Source: DATEDA01 sp963754305
GTDB taxonomy: Bacteria > Pseudomonadota > Gammaproteobacteria > Burkholderiales > SG8-39
Direction of reading: 5' to 3'
Length of the DNA: 64,000 nt
Assembly (NCBI GenBank): GCA_963754305.1
Contig: CAVWFR010000011.1
Location: forward strand, 62,001 to 126,000
Shown here: in pieces, positions 35,967 to 45,499 of the stretch
Layout of the letters: every line of letters begins with the position of its first letter
Numbering within the stretch: position 1 is the stretch's first letter
Notes under the pieces: generated by a model
What the model was told of the DNA's origin: nothing
The model's database searches: none
The model's input: only the letters and a program-made list of their open reading frames with translations
Translations under genes and position numbers: made by a program

Positions 35967-38126
35967 CTACGCCGGCGCGCAGTTCCCGAAGCGGAGGTAG
36001 TGCAGCGCGGCTTTAAGGCTGGCTTCCTCGGTATCGCCCAGTTCGCGCGCTAGATCGTCCTCCGCCGCGCACCTGGGGCGCAGGCCGGCGTAGAAGTCGC
36101 CTTCGCCGCGCGCATTGACGTCCTTGAACGTGATCACCCAGTAGGAAACATCGCCGTATCGAAGGACCTGCGCGCCGACCGGTTTCCCGCAGGTCGTGGC
36201 GCCGATCGTGATGACTTCAATGTGCGGGGCGAGGCCGTGGATCAGCGCCTCGGCGGCCGAGCAGGTCTCGGGCGAGGTGATGACGAAGAGCCGCGCGAGC
36301 GCGAGACCACCCCATGACGGCGCGCCGAAGATCGCCTCGGAATCGTTGTCGCGGTGGCGCTCGTTGTGGACCAGCCGGATGAACATCCGGCCGTCGGCGC
36401 GCGCGCCGGCGATCGTGCTCGCGACCTGACCCGCCGCATACAGGCTGCCGCCCCCGTTCAGCCGGAGATCGAGCACGAGATCGGCGATGCCCCGCGACCG
36501 CAGCAGCAACGCGACCGCGTCGAACTCGGCTCGCGACGTCCCGGCGAAGTGCCGGAGAGCGACATAGCCGACGCGGCGATCGCCGGTCTCGATCACCCGC
36601 ACGGCCGCCACGCTCGGGATCCCATGCCGGCCGCGCGTAACCACGGCTTCCCGCCCCGCGCCGTCCGACCCGACGAGCTCGAGCCGCACGGATTCGAGCC
36701 CGCGGGCCGCGGGCTCGGCGTCGGGGCGTACGGCGATGCCATCGATCGCGCGGACGAGGTCGCCTCGCCGGACGCCCGCCGCGTGCGCGGAAGAGCCGTC
36801 GAACACGTCGGCCACGCGCAGCTGCCCGTGCCCGTCGCCGCGGGCAACGTAGCCGTAGCCCAGCGACTCCCGCGCGGCGAGGCCGGGTTCGCGTCCGAGC
36901 GGCATCGCAGTGCTCCAGCCGTCGCGCCGATGGCGCGATGCCTCGATCAGCCCGCCGGGCGAGGCCGCCGCCCCGCGCGACGCCCCCGCGACCTCGTCGC
37001 GCCACAGGTACTGGTCCGCGATCAGCGCCGCTGCGAACGTGAGATCCGAGACCGCGTACAGGCCCCGCTCGCGCAACTCGGCGAGCAGCATCGCCCCGGT
37101 GTAGTTCGACATCGCGGCGTTGACCAGGAGGACGTGCGCGTAAACGGTCGCTCCGAGCCCGGCGGCGAGACCGAGCCGCAGGGCGAGCTGGGTTCCCGTG
37201 ACCGGGATGAAGGCGGCGCCGGCCGAGCGCGCGAGGCGCCGGCGCAGGTAGAACCACCATGCGGTCAACGCGGCGGCCACGGCGACGAGACCGACGTCGG
37301 TCAAGCCTCCCGCGAGCGCGGCTGCGCCGAATGCGGCCGCCGGGATGAGCAGGGGCTCCGGGCTGGCGAGCGGCCGGCCAGCGTCGGCGCGCCGGCGGCG
37401 CACGAGCGCGGCGAGCATCGCTGCGACCGCGACCCCACCGGCGCCGATGGCGGCGAGCTCACCCAGGTGCCCGACGCTCCAGAGCACGATGCACGTCAGG
37501 GCGACCGAGACGAGCAGGAGGAGCGCGGTGCCGTACAAGCCTCGCCGCAGCGCGAACACGAAGCCGAGACCGGCGATGAGCACGGCCGCGCCGCGCGCCG
37601 GAAAGCCGAGCAGCAAGGCGTGCGCCGGGTCGTCGGCGCGCTGCGCGCCGGCAGGATCGACGACGAGCGCCCAGGCGACGAGCGCCACGATCAGCGCCGC
37701 GATCGTCGCCCCCGCCGCGCTCGGCATCACGTCCGCGCGCCGCAGGGCATAGCGGCACGGGATCGCGGCCAGCAGGATGAAGCCCACGGCCAGCCCGGCG
37801 GTGGCGTCATCGATCCCGAACGGCCGCCAGTCGAGCGCATCGGCGGCGTACACGGCGAAGAGCGCAAGCGCGAGCGTGGTGGCGAAGAGCAGCGCGCTGC
37901 GGTCGGCAACGCGCTCGGCCGGACATCGCCGCCAGGCGCGCCACGCGAGGAGCGCGGCCGCCGCCGCGCCGATGAGCGCGGCGATCATGTAGCTCCAGCC
38001 GTAGGTGAGCGAGGTCAGCGCAGCGCCGGCCGCGAGGGCAGCCGCGGCCGCGGCGGTGGCGACGGTGCCGAGCCGCAGCTCGGCATCGGGCGGCGGAACG
38101 GCGGATCGGAGGGCGCAGGATTGCAT
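35967..38126 (-). CDS. Polytopic membrane protein fused to PDZ and S41 protease domains
   Basis: 719-residue protein. About ten hydrophobic segments fill residues 20-345, then a PDZ-like domain spans about 420-480 (VFDGSSAHAAGVRRGDLVRAIDG) and an S41 peptidase domain about 505-690. The S41 motifs are LDLRLNGGG at 552-560, a variant of DLRxNxGG, and TSPETCSAAEALIHG, in which Ser623 is the expected nucleophile. Ordinary carboxy-terminal processing proteases have a signal peptide or a single anchor, so this large membrane domain is unusual. ATG at 38126 precedes the first helix. The gene is 52 bp upstream of recQ on the same strand. The physiological target is unknown. Confidence 0.82.
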   Translation of the reverse strand: MQSCALRSAVPPPDAELRLGTVATAAAAAALAAGAALTSLTYGWSYMIAALIGAAAAALLAWRAWRRCPAERVADRSALLFATTLALALFAVYAADALDWRPFGIDDATAGLAVGFILLAAIPCRYALRRADVMPSAAGATIAALIVALVAWALVVDPAGAQRADDPAHALLLGFPARGAAVLIAGLGFVFALRRGLYGTALLLLVSVALTCIVLWSVGHLGELAAIGAGGVAVAAMLAALVRRRRADAGRPLASPEPLLIPAAAFGAAALAGGLTDVGLVAVAAALTAWWFYLRRRLARSAGAAFIPVTGTQLALRLGLAAGLGATVYAHVLLVNAAMSNYTGAMLLAELRERGLYAVSDLTFAAALIADQYLWRDEVAGASRGAAASPGGLIEASRHRRDGWSTAMPLGREPGLAARESLGYGYVARGDGHGQLRVADVFDGSSAHAAGVRRGDLVRAIDGIAVRPDAEPAARGLESVRLELVGSDGAGREAVVTRGRHGIPSVAAVRVIETGDRRVGYVALRHFAGTSRAEFDAVALLLRSRGIADLVLDLRLNGGGSLYAAGQVASTIAGARADGRMFIRLVHNERHRDNDSEAIFGAPSWGGLALARLFVITSPETCSAAEALIHGLAPHIEVITIGATTCGKPVGAQVLRYGDVSYWVITFKDVNARGEGDFYAGLRPRCAAEDDLARELGDTEEASLKAALHYLRFGNCAPA

Positions 38127-38455
38127 GGCGGACTTCTCGACCCGAGGGTAGCTCACCCGGCGAGTCCGACGACCGCAACACCCGCCGCGGAACTGCAAAC
38201 ATTTGTGAAACCCTGCGGCGCGATGGTCGGGGTCGCTCGACAAAGCGCCGAGGCTCGCGGCGGGCGCTGGGCCCGCCTCGCGTCCCGCCGGCAGGTGCAA
38301 TATGTCTCCCCCGCGCGCCTCACCGGCTGCGGACCGCGTGCGGCTCGCCAAGAGTTGCCGCCGAGCCGCCGCGGGGAAACGCTAAGATTCTCTGCATCGA
38401 CCCGGCGCTCGCGGAAATGCGCCCGGGGAACGTATGGACGATCCAGTCGCGTGAG
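38127..38455. other. Divergent intergenic region, S41 protease / cyclase-FHA
   Basis: 329 bp without a recognisable gene. A TAAGAT hexamer at 38383-38388 is a possible -10 of the cyclase gene, with only a poor -35 at the right distance. A GCAAACATTTGTG stretch at about 38195 carries a small CAAACA/TTTG dyad. Nothing else stands out. Confidence 0.4.
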
Positions 38456-39370
38456 ATGAGCAAGCCCCACCACACCGCCATCGCATTCGCCGACATCGCG
38501 GCGAGCGCACGCCTCTACCGCGAGCTCGGCGACGCGGCGGCGAGCGACGTGTCGCGCGCGTTCGCCGCGCGCGCGCGGGAGCTGCTGCCGCGTTACGACG
38601 GCCGCCTGGTGAAGGCCCTCGGCGACGGGGTGATGTGCGCGTTCTCCGGCGCGGAGCAGGCGGTACTCGCGATGGGCGCGCTGCATGCGGCGATCGCCGC
38701 GACGCCGGCCGAAGGCAGTGCGATCAAGCTGCACACCGGCATCAGCGTCGGCCCGGTGATCGCCCACGGCGACGATCTCTACGGCACCGTCGTCAACGTC
38801 GCCGCGTATCTCGCCGCGACCGCGCGGGCGGAGCAGATCCTGGTGACGCAGGGTGTGGTCGATACGCTGTCGCTGGCGACTGCCGGCAGCGCGCGCGCCG
38901 TCTACACCACGCGGCTCAAGGGCGACGAGCGCGACTCGACCATCTACGAGATCCTCTGGCAGATCGATCCGGGCGAGGTCACCCTGCGGAACGTCGTGCG
39001 CCCGCACCAGGCGGGCGCCGACGAGGGGGCCCTGGTGCTGGTGGCAGCCTCCGGCACGCTCATGATCGATCGCACGCGACCGCGGGCGCACCTCGGCCGC
39101 GATGGGAGCAACGATCTCGCCGTCGCCGATCCGCTCGCGTCGCGGCGGCACGCGACGATCGAGCTCGACGTGGTGCGCGTGCGCCTCGTCGACGAGAGCG
39201 CGAACGGCACCTACGTGCAGTTCGATGGCTCGGCGGAGGAGATCCATCTCGTCTGCGGCGAGACGCTGCTCCACGGCTCCGGCCGGATCAGCCTCGGCCG
39301 CTCTCTCACCGATCCGCTCGCGCAGCCGATCGCGTTCCGGCGCGACCGGCGGGCGCTCTACCGGGTCTAG
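38456..39370 (+). CDS. Class III nucleotide cyclase-homology domain fused to FHA domain
   Basis: 304-residue cytosolic protein. Residues 5-170 form a class III cyclase homology domain with both metal-binding aspartates (Asp12 in FADI, Asp57 in LGDGV) and the purine-specifying Lys53. Asn114 of the transition-state pair is present, but the Arg expected four residues later is Tyr118 (NVAAYL instead of NxAARL). Residues 205-295 form an FHA phosphopeptide-binding domain (LGRDGSN, SRRHA, NGTYV). ATG at 38456 begins just before the first strand. The protein may be a weak cyclase or a nucleotide sensor tethered to phosphoproteins. Confidence 0.88.
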   Translation: MSKPHHTAIAFADIAASARLYRELGDAAASDVSRAFAARARELLPRYDGRLVKALGDGVMCAFSGAEQAVLAMGALHAAIAATPAEGSAIKLHTGISVGPVIAHGDDLYGTVVNVAAYLAATARAEQILVTQGVVDTLSLATAGSARAVYTTRLKGDERDSTIYEILWQIDPGEVTLRNVVRPHQAGADEGALVLVAASGTLMIDRTRPRAHLGRDGSNDLAVADPLASRRHATIELDVVRVRLVDESANGTYVQFDGSAEEIHLVCGETLLHGSGRISLGRSLTDPLAQPIAFRRDRRALYRV

Positions 39371-39382
39371 CGTAAGAGCCGG

Positions 39383-40963
39383 CTAGTCGCGGCGGCGCGC
39401 GAGCTTCGCCGCCGGCGGCTTCCGCACCGGCGCGGGCAACGGCACCATCTGCGGCACCTGCAGGACCTGGCACCCTTCGACACAGCAGCGCCCGGGCTGC
39501 CGGTTGCGGGTGATCTTCCGCACCGCGTCCGACAGCACGCCGCGCTCGAGCAGGCGCTCGACGAGGTCGACCTTGTTGCCGAGCGGGTAGTTGCGCCAGA
39601 TCTCCATCTTCATCGCCTCCGGCGAGCCGCCGCCGTGCAGCGAGATCACCGAGTACCAGCCGCCCTGGTAGGACGCGGTGAGATCCTCGACCAGGCGCGC
39701 GACCTCGATCCGCTTCTCGTACGGAATGTCGGAGCGCGCACCGAGCAGCTCGGACAGGCGCCCGGCGGTCGCCGGGTTGTGGTCCTCGTCGGGGCCAGGC
39801 AGCGTGACGATCAGCCCGCCCGAGACGTGGTGCGCGAGGCGGTGCATGTCGTAGATCTGCGTCGCGAGGAGCAGCTTGCCGATGTTCGCGAACACCGTCT
39901 CCGGCATGACGACGCCCGACTCGTCCGGCGCGCAGTAGACCGACGCCGCGACGCCGCACGCATAGAACCCTTCCACGATCTTGATCAGCTCGACCATCGC
40001 CTCGCGGAGATTGCCGGCGTCGTCGAGGTCGATGCCGTTCGCCTCGGTCATCAGCGCGCCCGCGCCGATCAGGAGGTCGCCGAAGCCGCCGCGCGCCGCG
40101 ATGCAGGTGTGGCGGTGATGCGTCGCGTAGCTGTAGGTGAGAAAGCCCGAGTGCTCCCATTCGCCGCCTAGGAACACGCGCTCCCACGGCACGAACACGC
40201 GGTCGAAGATCGCGACGCCGGTCGATTGTCCGTAGCGGCCGCTGAACTTCGCCGCTTTCTCGCCCGGCCGCCCCGCGGGGCGCGCGACGATGGTGAGCCC
40301 CTCGGCGTCGATCGGCACCGCGCAGCAGACGGCGAAGGCCGCGTCCTCGCGCGTCATGTTGCGGCAGGGCATGACGAGCAGCTCGTGGACGTACGGCGCG
40401 GCGGTGATGATCGCCTTTACGCCCGCCAGGACGATGCCGTCCTTACGACGCTCGGCAATATGAACATAGCTCGCCCGGTTCGGCTGCTCGTGCGGCCTGA
40501 GCGAGCGGTCGCCCTTGCCATCGGTCATCGCGATGCCGAGCGCGAGGTCCTCCGCGTGCACCCGGTCGATGTAAGCGGCGGCGCGCGCGGCATAGCCGGT
40601 TCCCTTGTCGGCATCGATGCGATGCGTGGCCTGCCGGATCGCGGCGAGCGCGTCGCCGCCGAGATAGCGCTGCGCGCAGCCGGTCTCTTGACATAGCAGC
40701 CGCACCGCCTCGAGCTTGTTGAGGAGATCCTGGCTCGAGGCCGGGATCGCGTTCATCCGGTTCACCTCGTGCGTGCCCGCGCGAACGCGCATCACCGGCG
40801 CGAGGTGCTCGCGCAGCGCGAAGTCGTAGGTGAGACCGATCGCATTCACGCCGGGCGCGAGCGACGGCTCGTCGGCGACCGACGCGACGGCGCGGCCGTC
40901 GACGTAGACGCGCGGGTGGTAACGGCGGAGCGATTCGCGGTATTCGTGCGACGAGAGCAGCAT
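39383..40963 (-). CDS. 4-hydroxyphenylacetate 3-hydroxylase / 4-hydroxybutyryl-CoA dehydratase family protein
   Basis: 526-residue flavoprotein of the HpaB/AbfD family (acyl-CoA dehydrogenase fold). The N-terminal block SSHEYRESLRRYHPRVYVDGR and the long middle region VLAGVKAIITAAPYVHELLVMP are typical of the family. Of the four 4Fe-4S ligands known for 4-hydroxybutyryl-CoA dehydratase, only the first Cys (Cys96) and the His (His283) are matched; the other two positions read Tyr100 and Ala290. A flavin-dependent aromatic hydroxylase or a cluster-free isomerase is therefore more likely than that dehydratase. A Pro/Ala/Arg-rich tail ends the protein. Its neighbours do not indicate a substrate. 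Confidence 0.8.
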   Translation of the reverse strand: MLLSSHEYRESLRRYHPRVYVDGRAVASVADEPSLAPGVNAIGLTYDFALREHLAPVMRVRAGTHEVNRMNAIPASSQDLLNKLEAVRLLCQETGCAQRYLGGDALAAIRQATHRIDADKGTGYAARAAAYIDRVHAEDLALGIAMTDGKGDRSLRPHEQPNRASYVHIAERRKDGIVLAGVKAIITAAPYVHELLVMPCRNMTREDAAFAVCCAVPIDAEGLTIVARPAGRPGEKAAKFSGRYGQSTGVAIFDRVFVPWERVFLGGEWEHSGFLTYSYATHHRHTCIAARGGFGDLLIGAGALMTEANGIDLDDAGNLREAMVELIKIVEGFYACGVAASVYCAPDESGVVMPETVFANIGKLLLATQIYDMHRLAHHVSGGLIVTLPGPDEDHNPATAGRLSELLGARSDIPYEKRIEVARLVEDLTASYQGGWYSVISLHGGGSPEAMKMEIWRNYPLGNKVDLVERLLERGVLSDAVRKITRNRQPGRCCVEGCQVLQVPQMVPLPAPVRKPPAAKLARRRD

Positions 40964-41054
40964 GGCGAGTCTCCGCTACCGGACAGGCGGAGCATACCGC
41001 GCCCAAGCCGCTACACTCGCTCCCCGCGCCCGTTCGCCTCCCGGAGCCACACGC

Positions 41055-44030
41055 ATGGCCCAGTCCAGCCTCACCGCCGGCGGCGCTCGCCGGCGGTATC
41101 CACTCGCCGTCCACATCGCGACGCTCTTCGTGGCGCTGCTCGCCATCGCCGGGCTGGCGATCGGCGGGCTCGCCTACTACCGCAGCGCGGAGATGCTCAC
41201 GCGCGCCACGGACGATCTCTTCGATCGCATCGCGCGCGAGACGACGCTCGAGGTCGAGCGCATCGTGACACCGGGCGAGGCGCTCGTCGACATCCTCGCG
41301 CAGACGCGCCTCGCCACCGCCGGGAGCCTCGCCGAGCGCCTCGACACGCTCCCGCTCCTCCATGAAGGGTTCGCCGTATCCGCGAACGTCTCGGCCATCT
41401 ACGCCAGCTACGCGAACGGGGATTTCTTTCTGGTGCGGCGGGTGCCGGAGTCGCCGGAGGCGCGCACGGCGCCCGGCGGCCCCGCGCGCGCGGCGTTCCT
41501 CGTGCAAAGCATCGAGCGCGATCGGCAGGGCGGGGCCGCGGGCACCTTCGTCTGGCTCGATGCCGCTCTCGCGCGCCTCGCCACCGAGAGCCGGCCGGAC
41601 TACGCCGCGTTCGACCCTCGCACCCGGCCGTGGTATCTCGCCGCAGCGAATGCGGACGGCCAGATCAAGACCGCGCCCTACCCGTTCTTCACCACCAACG
41701 AGATCGGCGTCACCCTCGCGCGCCGCGCCCCCGGGCTGAAGTCGGTCGTCGGGGCCGACATCACTTTGCGGGCGATCGGGGCGGCGCTGGCGCGCCAACG
41801 CATCACGCCCGGCACCGAGATCGCGCTCGCGAATGCTGATGGCCGCGTAATCGCGCATCCGAACGCTGCGCGCGTACTGCGGGCCGGTACGGCCGCTGCC
41901 GGATTCCCGGAGCAGGCCGCGCTCGCCGAGCTGGGAACGCCGGTGCTCGCGGCGCTCGCCGCCCGGCTGGGGCCCGGAGCCGGCGGCACGCCGCAGGCGC
42001 AGACGGCTGACATCGACGCCGGGGGCCGCGTGTGGCGCACCCTGGTCGCCCCGCTGCCGCTCAAGGGGGTGGCGGCCGCGCCGCCGCGGCTCGTGTTCGC
42101 GGTGCCGCTCGACGACCTGCTTACGGAGGCGCGCCGGGTCGCGCGCGACTCGGCGGCGGCGACCGCCGCCGTCCTCGGCGCGGCGCTCGTGCTCGCCCTC
42201 TTCGCCGCGCGCGCGATCGCCCGGCCGCTCAACTCGCTGGTCGGCGAAGCGAACGCGATCCGGCGCTTCGAGTTCTCGCGGCCGGTGCAGGTGGAATCGC
42301 TCGTGAAGGAGGTCGACGAGCTCGCCGGCACGATGGACGAGATGAAGCGCTCGATCCGGCGCTTCCTCGACATGAGCACGGCGCTCGCCGCCGAACCCGA
42401 TCTCGACCGCCTGCTGGCGCGGCTCCTCGACGAGACGATCGCGGCGAGCGGCGCGCGGGGCGGCGTGCTCCATCTCGCTTCGGACGACGGACGGACGCTC
42501 ACCCCGGCGGCAGCGCGGATCGCGGGGAGCGCGGTCGATGCCGCGACGCTGCCGCCGATCGACCTCGCGCGGGCGGCGTCGGGGCATCCGGTGAAGGAAG
42601 CGATCGCCGCCGGCGCCGCGCGCGCGTTCCCGGGCGGGCACGCTGATGGTCTCGAGGCACTGCTTGCCGCGGCCGGGGACGAGCGCGCGACGCTGGTCAT
42701 CGCCCCGCTCGCGAACCGCCGCCGCGAGCTGCTCGGCCTGATCGCGCTCGTCTGCCCCGAGCGCGCCGGCATCGAGCGGGAGCTGGTCGAGTTCATCGGC
42801 GCGCTCACCGGCTCGGCGGCGGTGTCGCTCGAGACGAAGCAGCTCATCCAGGCGCAGAAGGCGCTGTTCGAGGCGTTCATCCGGCTGATCGCCTCCGCGA
42901 TCGATGCGAAGAGCCCGTACACCGGCGGCCACTGCGCGCGCGTGCCCGAGCTGACGAAAATGCTCGCGCGCGCGGCCTGCGCTGCAACCGACGGCCCCTA
43001 CAGGGATTTCGCGCTGTCCGAGGAGGAATGGGAGGCCGTCCACCTGGGCGCGTGGCTGCACGACTGCGGCAAGGTCACCACGCCGGAGTACATCGTCGAC
43101 AAGGCGACCAAGCTCGAGACGATCTGCGACCGCATCCACGAGGTCCGGATGCGGTTCGAGGTGCTCAAGCGCGATGCGGAGATCGACTACTGGAAGCGGG
43201 TCGCGGAAGGAGGCGACCGCGCCAGCCTCCGGGCGATGCTCGAGGCGGAGTGGCGCACGCTGGATGCGGACTTCGCTTTCGTCGCCCAGTGCAACGAGGG
43301 CGGCGAGTTCATGGCGCCTGAGCGCGTAGCGCGACTCAAGGGCATCGCCGTCCGGACCTGGACGCGCACGCTCGACGACCGCCTCGGCATCGCGCACGAG
43401 GAGCGCAAGCGCAAGGAACGCTCGCCGCCCGCCCCGCTACCTGCGACCGAACCCCTGCTCGCCGACAAGCCCGAGCACCTGATCGAGCGCCGACCTGCCG
43501 ACCGGATGGCGGAGGGCAACCGGTGGGGCTTTCGCGTGCAGACCCCCGAGCTTCTCTACAACCGCGGCGAGTTGTACAACCTCGCGGTCGGACGCGGCAC
43601 GCTGTCGGAGGAGGAGCGCTACAAGATCAACGAGCACATGATCCAGACGATCATCATGCTCTCGGCGTTGCCCTTCCCGCGCCACCTGCGGAACGTCCCG
43701 GAGATCGCCGGCGGGCACCACGAGAAGATGGACGGCACCGGTTACCCGAAGCGCCTGAGCCGCGACGAGATGAGCCCGGTGGCGCGGATGATGGCGATCG
43801 CGGACATCTTCGAGGCGCTCACGGCCGCCGACCGCCCTTACAAAAAAGCGAAGAAGCTCTCCGAGGCGATCAAGATCATGGGGTTCATGAAGCAGGACAA
43901 GCACGTCGACCCGGAGCTCTTCGATCTCTTCCTGACCTCCGGGGTGTATCGGGAGTACGCGGCGCGGTTTCTCGCGCCGGAGCAGATCGACGCGGTGGAC
44001 GTTGCGGCTGCCGTCGGCGCGGCACGCTAA
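41055..44030 (+). CDS. Membrane sensor HD-GYP c-di-GMP phosphodiesterase with insertion
   Basis: 991-residue sensor. A transmembrane helix at about residues 19-40 is followed by a Cache-like periplasmic domain (about 45-355), a second helix at about 368-388, HAMP (388-438), a GAF domain (450-590) and an HD-GYP domain from about 600. The HD pair is His669-Asp670 and the GYP motif is intact as HHE (888-890) with DGTGYP (893-898). Between them lies an extra segment of about 160 residues (roughly 690-850), normally only a short linker. ATG at 41055 starts before the first helix. It should hydrolyse c-di-GMP in response to an external ligand. Confidence 0.9.
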   Translation: MAQSSLTAGGARRRYPLAVHIATLFVALLAIAGLAIGGLAYYRSAEMLTRATDDLFDRIARETTLEVERIVTPGEALVDILAQTRLATAGSLAERLDTLPLLHEGFAVSANVSAIYASYANGDFFLVRRVPESPEARTAPGGPARAAFLVQSIERDRQGGAAGTFVWLDAALARLATESRPDYAAFDPRTRPWYLAAANADGQIKTAPYPFFTTNEIGVTLARRAPGLKSVVGADITLRAIGAALARQRITPGTEIALANADGRVIAHPNAARVLRAGTAAAGFPEQAALAELGTPVLAALAARLGPGAGGTPQAQTADIDAGGRVWRTLVAPLPLKGVAAAPPRLVFAVPLDDLLTEARRVARDSAAATAAVLGAALVLALFAARAIARPLNSLVGEANAIRRFEFSRPVQVESLVKEVDELAGTMDEMKRSIRRFLDMSTALAAEPDLDRLLARLLDETIAASGARGGVLHLASDDGRTLTPAAARIAGSAVDAATLPPIDLARAASGHPVKEAIAAGAARAFPGGHADGLEALLAAAGDERATLVIAPLANRRRELLGLIALVCPERAGIERELVEFIGALTGSAAVSLETKQLIQAQKALFEAFIRLIASAIDAKSPYTGGHCARVPELTKMLARAACAATDGPYRDFALSEEEWEAVHLGAWLHDCGKVTTPEYIVDKATKLETICDRIHEVRMRFEVLKRDAEIDYWKRVAEGGDRASLRAMLEAEWRTLDADFAFVAQCNEGGEFMAPERVARLKGIAVRTWTRTLDDRLGIAHEERKRKERSPPAPLPATEPLLADKPEHLIERRPADRMAEGNRWGFRVQTPELLYNRGELYNLAVGRGTLSEEERYKINEHMIQTIIMLSALPFPRHLRNVPEIAGGHHEKMDGTGYPKRLSRDEMSPVARMMAIADIFEALTAADRPYKKAKKLSEAIKIMGFMKQDKHVDPELFDLFLTSGVYREYAARFLAPEQIDAVDVAAAVGAAR

Positions 44031-44154
44031 GCCCTTCGCCGCCGCGATCGGCGCAGCGCATATCGGGGCCCGAGCGACCGCTGGCGCGCCGCTCGGCCGC
44101 TGCAGTACGATTGCGGCTGCTTCTGGACACGACAACCACGAAAAAGGAGGAGCC

Positions 44155-45420
44155 ATGACGCGATCGTTCGTGCATCTCGCCGCCGCCGCCGCGGCCGCAT
44201 TCGCCGCTAGCTGCGCCTTGGCGCAGGCCCCGGTCAAGGTCGGCATCGTCACCTTCCTCTCGGGACCCGCCGCCGGTCCGTTCGGCGTCCCGGCGCGAAA
44301 CTCGGCCGAGATCATGGCCGAGACGCTCAACGCCGGGCGCGTGCCGGGCGCGTACGCGACCAAGGGCTACGGCGGCGCGCCAGTCGAGCTGGTCATCATC
44401 GACGAGGCAGGCGGTCCGCAGAAGCAGGTTGCGGAGCTTCGCAACCTCGCGCAGCGCGTGGACCTCGTGATCGGCTACATCTCGAGCGGCGACTGCCTCG
44501 CGGTGGCGCCGGTGGCCGAGGAGCTGAAGAAGCTCACCGTGCTCTTCGACTGCGGCACACCGCGCATTTTCGAGGACGCGAGCTACCGGTACGTGTTCCG
44601 CACCGGCGCGCACGCGACCGGCGACGCCGTCGCGCTCGCGCGGTACGTGCTCGACCGCAAGCCCGGGGTCAAGTCGTTCGCCGGAATCAACCAGAACTAC
44701 GCTTGGGGGCAGGACTCGTGGAACGACTTCGAGGCCGCGATGAAGGCGCTCAAGCCCGACGTCGAGGTGAAAACCTCGCAGATGCCGAAGCTCTTCGCCG
44801 GGCAGTTCGGCGCCGAGATCTCCACGCTGCTCTCGAGCAACGCGGAGGTGATCCACTCCAGCTTCTGGGGCGGAGATCTCGAGGGGCTGGTGTTGCAGGG
44901 CGTTCCGCGCGGCCTGTTTCAGAAGCACCTGGTGCTGCTCGCCGCGGGCGAGCCGGCGATCAACCGCCTCGGCACCCGGATCCCCGACGGCACGATCATC
45001 GGCGCGCGTGGCCCGTTCGGCCCGTTCTCGCCCGGCACCGAGCTCGACAAGTGGTTCCGGGGCGCGTTCCAGGAACGCTACGGCGTGCCGCCGAACTACG
45101 CCGCGTACAAGATGGCGCAGGCTATCCTCGGGGTGAAGGCGGCCTACGAGAAGGCGCAGAAGGCCGGTGCAGCGACGCCCAACCAGGACCAGATCATTCC
45201 CGCGCTGGAGAACCTCACGTTCGAGGCGCCCGGCGGCCCCGTGCGCATGGCGCTCGGCAAGGGGCATCAGGCCGTCCAGGGCGTGGCGTACGGCGTCGTG
45301 AAGAACGCCGGCGGCGAGCTTACGCTGGTGGACGTCAAGCACTACCCGCCCGAGCAGACGACCCCGCCGGACGGGGTGAAGAGCGAGGCCTGGATCAAGT
45401 CGGGGTTCAAGGCGAAGTAG
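44155..45420 (+). CDS. Branched-chain amino acid-type ABC transporter substrate-binding protein
   Basis: 421-residue periplasmic binding protein of the LivJ/LivK class (type I fold). A Sec signal peptide of about 25 residues ends near CALAQAPVK, and the mature protein starts VKVGIVTFLSGP. ATG at 44155 has the strong AAAAAGGAGGAG ribosome site, shared almost exactly by the gene at 48982. It is the first gene of a complete Liv-type set (44155-48776). Such receptors also bind aromatic acids, urea or amides, so an amino-acid ligand should not be assumed. Confidence 0.92.
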   Translation: MTRSFVHLAAAAAAAFAASCALAQAPVKVGIVTFLSGPAAGPFGVPARNSAEIMAETLNAGRVPGAYATKGYGGAPVELVIIDEAGGPQKQVAELRNLAQRVDLVIGYISSGDCLAVAPVAEELKKLTVLFDCGTPRIFEDASYRYVFRTGAHATGDAVALARYVLDRKPGVKSFAGINQNYAWGQDSWNDFEAAMKALKPDVEVKTSQMPKLFAGQFGAEISTLLSSNAEVIHSSFWGGDLEGLVLQGVPRGLFQKHLVLLAAGEPAINRLGTRIPDGTIIGARGPFGPFSPGTELDKWFRGAFQERYGVPPNYAAYKMAQAILGVKAAYEKAQKAGAATPNQDQIIPALENLTFEAPGGPVRMALGKGHQAVQGVAYGVVKNAGGELTLVDVKHYPPEQTTPPDGVKSEAWIKSGFKAK

Positions 45421-45440
45421 CCGCACCGGGGGTGCGCGAG

Positions 45441-45485
45441 GGCGCGGGCGCAGGCCCGCGCCGCCCTTCCCCCTTCCCCCTTCCC
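45441..45485. repeat. Stem-loop followed by TTCCCCC tandem repeat before livH
   Basis: GGCGCGGGC-GCAG-GCCCGCGCC (45441-45462) is a perfect 9-bp hairpin. It is followed by about 2.7 copies of the heptamer TTCCCCC (45467-45485). The hairpin may stabilise the receptor mRNA or reduce read-through into the permease genes, as is known for binding-protein operons; that is inference. Confidence 0.5.
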
Positions 45486-45499
45486 TCCCATCGCGCGCG

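Noticed and set aside
39383..40963. 4-hydroxybutyryl-CoA dehydratase
   Set aside because: Two of the four iron-sulphur ligand positions are Tyr and Ala.
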